This document shows positions 63,218 to 64,000 of a stretch of DNA of 64,000 nt, one piece after another. Source of the DNA: Spirochaetia bacterium (GTDB taxonomy: Bacteria > Spirochaetota > UBA4802 > UBA5550). Numbering within the stretch: position 1 is the stretch's first letter; each line of letters begins with the position of its first letter. A model generated the notes under the pieces. That model ran no database searches. It had not been told where the DNA came from and saw only the letters and a program-made list of their open reading frames with translations. The stretch is taken from contig VFJS01000043.1 of NCBI GenBank assembly GCA_009885955.1, positions 1 through 64,000 of the forward strand, written 5' to 3'. The translations under genes were made by a program, and so were the position numbers.

Positions 63218-63245
63218 ATTAGCACTCATTATCAACGAGTGCTAA
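63218..63245 (-). promoter_or_regulatory. CIRCE operator
   Basis: TTAGCACTC, nine bases and GAGTGCTAA: a perfect CIRCE. The pairing continues outward to 15-bp arms (TTGTTATTAGCACTC facing GAGTGCTAATAACAA). It lies between the promoter and hrcA. Coordinates may be off by one base. Confidence 0.95.
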
Positions 63246-63249
63246 TAAC

Positions 63250-63278
63250 AAAGTATTTAAAAAAAGCCTCAGAGTCAA
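63250..63278 (-). promoter_or_regulatory. Sigma-70-like promoter of the hrcA operon
   Basis: On the minus strand TTGACT, a 17-bp spacer and TACTTT lie just upstream of CIRCE. The same -10 sequence, TACTTT, is used in the AbrB/PIN promoter at 36012-36040. Confidence 0.7.
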
Positions 63279-63307
63279 GGCAAAAAAACAAAATATATCT
63301 AAATTAT

Positions 63308-63958
63308 CTAATTTTTTACTTTTTTCTTATCCTGCGCCGCATCTTCAGCTTCCAGGTTCTGCTTTAGGGCATCTATTGTCACTTTCAGCTTATTTGCCTC
63401 ATCGGATTCACTGAAAAGAACATGTATCTTTCTCAATGCCGAGAGGAGCCCAATGGATTGGGTCAGATCATCCCTCGCTTTTCCAGACAGCTCATATTTA
63501 GACCTGTACTGCTTTGCAGCTTCGGTTAAACCGTCTTTGCACATCTGCATCATCTCTTTCCTTTCATAATAAAAGGGAGTCCGTGGGTCCCGTAACTTGG
63601 CAATATCGGAAAAACTGGTGATGTTCTTCGTTATTATGGCCACCCTGGCCTGGAGCTCCACAAAAGACCATTTCCACTTGGAGCTCTCACCTACCTTGAA
63701 CCTTAAATCATTAAAGACATCATGGATCTTTCTCACAAGTTCCAGAATCTGCTGGGGGTTGAAGTGGGTGATTTTGACAAGATAAGTGTCATTCTCTTTC
63801 AAAGACCGGTCTATATCGCTTCCAACCACGTTCTCCATGGTCTGAAGCACCTTGTAGAACTCCTTCCTTGCTTCATTCAGAATTTTTTCATTTTTTATAC
63901 CGAGCATTTCAAGGGAGAGGTCATTGATCTTGATATATGATGTGATAATTTTCATCAT
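63308..63958 (-). CDS. Helical cytoplasmic protein of unknown function
   Basis: A 216-residue soluble protein without export signal (MMKIITSYIKINDLSLEMLGIKNEKILNEARKEFYKVLQTMENVVG...). It appears almost entirely alpha-helical with a Lys/Asp-rich tail. It lies upstream of, and in the same direction as, the heat-shock operon but is separated from it by the CIRCE promoter. I do not recognise a family. Confidence 0.7.
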   Translation of the reverse strand: MMKIITSYIKINDLSLEMLGIKNEKILNEARKEFYKVLQTMENVVGSDIDRSLKENDTYLVKITHFNPQQILELVRKIHDVFNDLRFKVGESSKWKWSFVELQARVAIITKNITSFSDIAKLRDPRTPFYYERKEMMQMCKDGLTEAAKQYRSKYELSGKARDDLTQSIGLLSALRKIHVLFSESDEANKLKVTIDALKQNLEAEDAAQDKKKVKN

Positions 63959-64000
63959 GATGCAGGATTTTTCAATGTCATAGTAGGGATCTATATTCGG

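Overview
The window looks like the chromosome of a diderm, probably anaerobic bacterium; a spirochaete (Spirochaetota) is my best guess, at moderate confidence. The basis is a mixed gene set: RNase Y next to a YmdB-type phosphoesterase, HrcA/CIRCE heat-shock control and Hsp33, alongside outer-membrane features (OmpA-type protein, alpha-2-macroglobulin lipoprotein, other lipoproteins) and a membrane quinol-cytochrome module. No rRNA, tRNA, complete insertion sequence, prophage or CRISPR array was seen.

Layout. 1-4.8 kb: YbaK-type deacylase, a hybrid sensor, a glycosidase lipoprotein and two decayed genes. 5.0-6.0 kb: biotin synthase (bioB) interrupted by one in-frame UGA. 6.1-12.3 kb: a BrnT/BrnA-like toxin pair, a secreted phosphatase-like lipoprotein, hslO, ymdB-rny, coaD and yjbQ. 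12.4-23.1 kb: tatD, signalling and envelope genes, namZ-like and carbonic anhydrase genes, and families of short dispersed repeats. 23.1-32.0 kb: an envelope operon (VanW-like, secreted AMMECR1-like, alpha-2-macroglobulin, SpoIID-transpeptidase fusion). 32.2-33.8 kb: fchA-folD one-carbon genes. 33.8-36.7 kb: an eroded stretch with repeats, a broken hicBA pair and an intact AbrB/PIN pair. 36.7-43.4 kb: hisG-hisI, a methyltransferase, a glycosyltransferase-like gene and a cytochrome c/ferredoxin/NrfD module. 43.8-49.3 kb: membrane and secreted proteins, including a DUF1573 protein with a second in-frame UGA. 49.5-51.1 kb: two RelE-type toxin pairs among dispersed repeats. 51.5-57.8 kb: queH, a SpoIIE-type phosphatase, an ECF sigma/anti-sigma pair and tyrS. 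58.1-64.0 kb: hrcA-grpE-dnaK-dnaJ under a perfect CIRCE.

The main discovery candidate is a pair of probable selenoproteins. In bioB the single UGA (5606-5608) falls exactly where the family has a cluster-ligand cysteine, the frame is otherwise intact for 325 codons, and a strong two-part hairpin starts 4 nt after the UGA. In the DUF1573 gene on the minus strand the single UGA (48134-48136) replaces the first Cys of the conserved CGCT motif, and a 7-bp hairpin has its loop at the same distance, 21 nt after the UGA. Both genes end in an ordinary UGA stop, so the codon is not reassigned throughout. I infer context-dependent selenocysteine insertion; the selA/selB/selC/selD genes would have to lie outside this window.

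The four-gene envelope operon is the second point of interest, because a SpoIID/LytB domain fused to a penicillin-binding transpeptidase domain sits where PBP1C usually partners alpha-2-macroglobulin. Several intergenic regions hold gene fossils (DSP phosphatase, START-domain protein, hicA/hicB, HEPN-like), so pseudogenisation is active here and is the main competing explanation for the in-frame UGAs.
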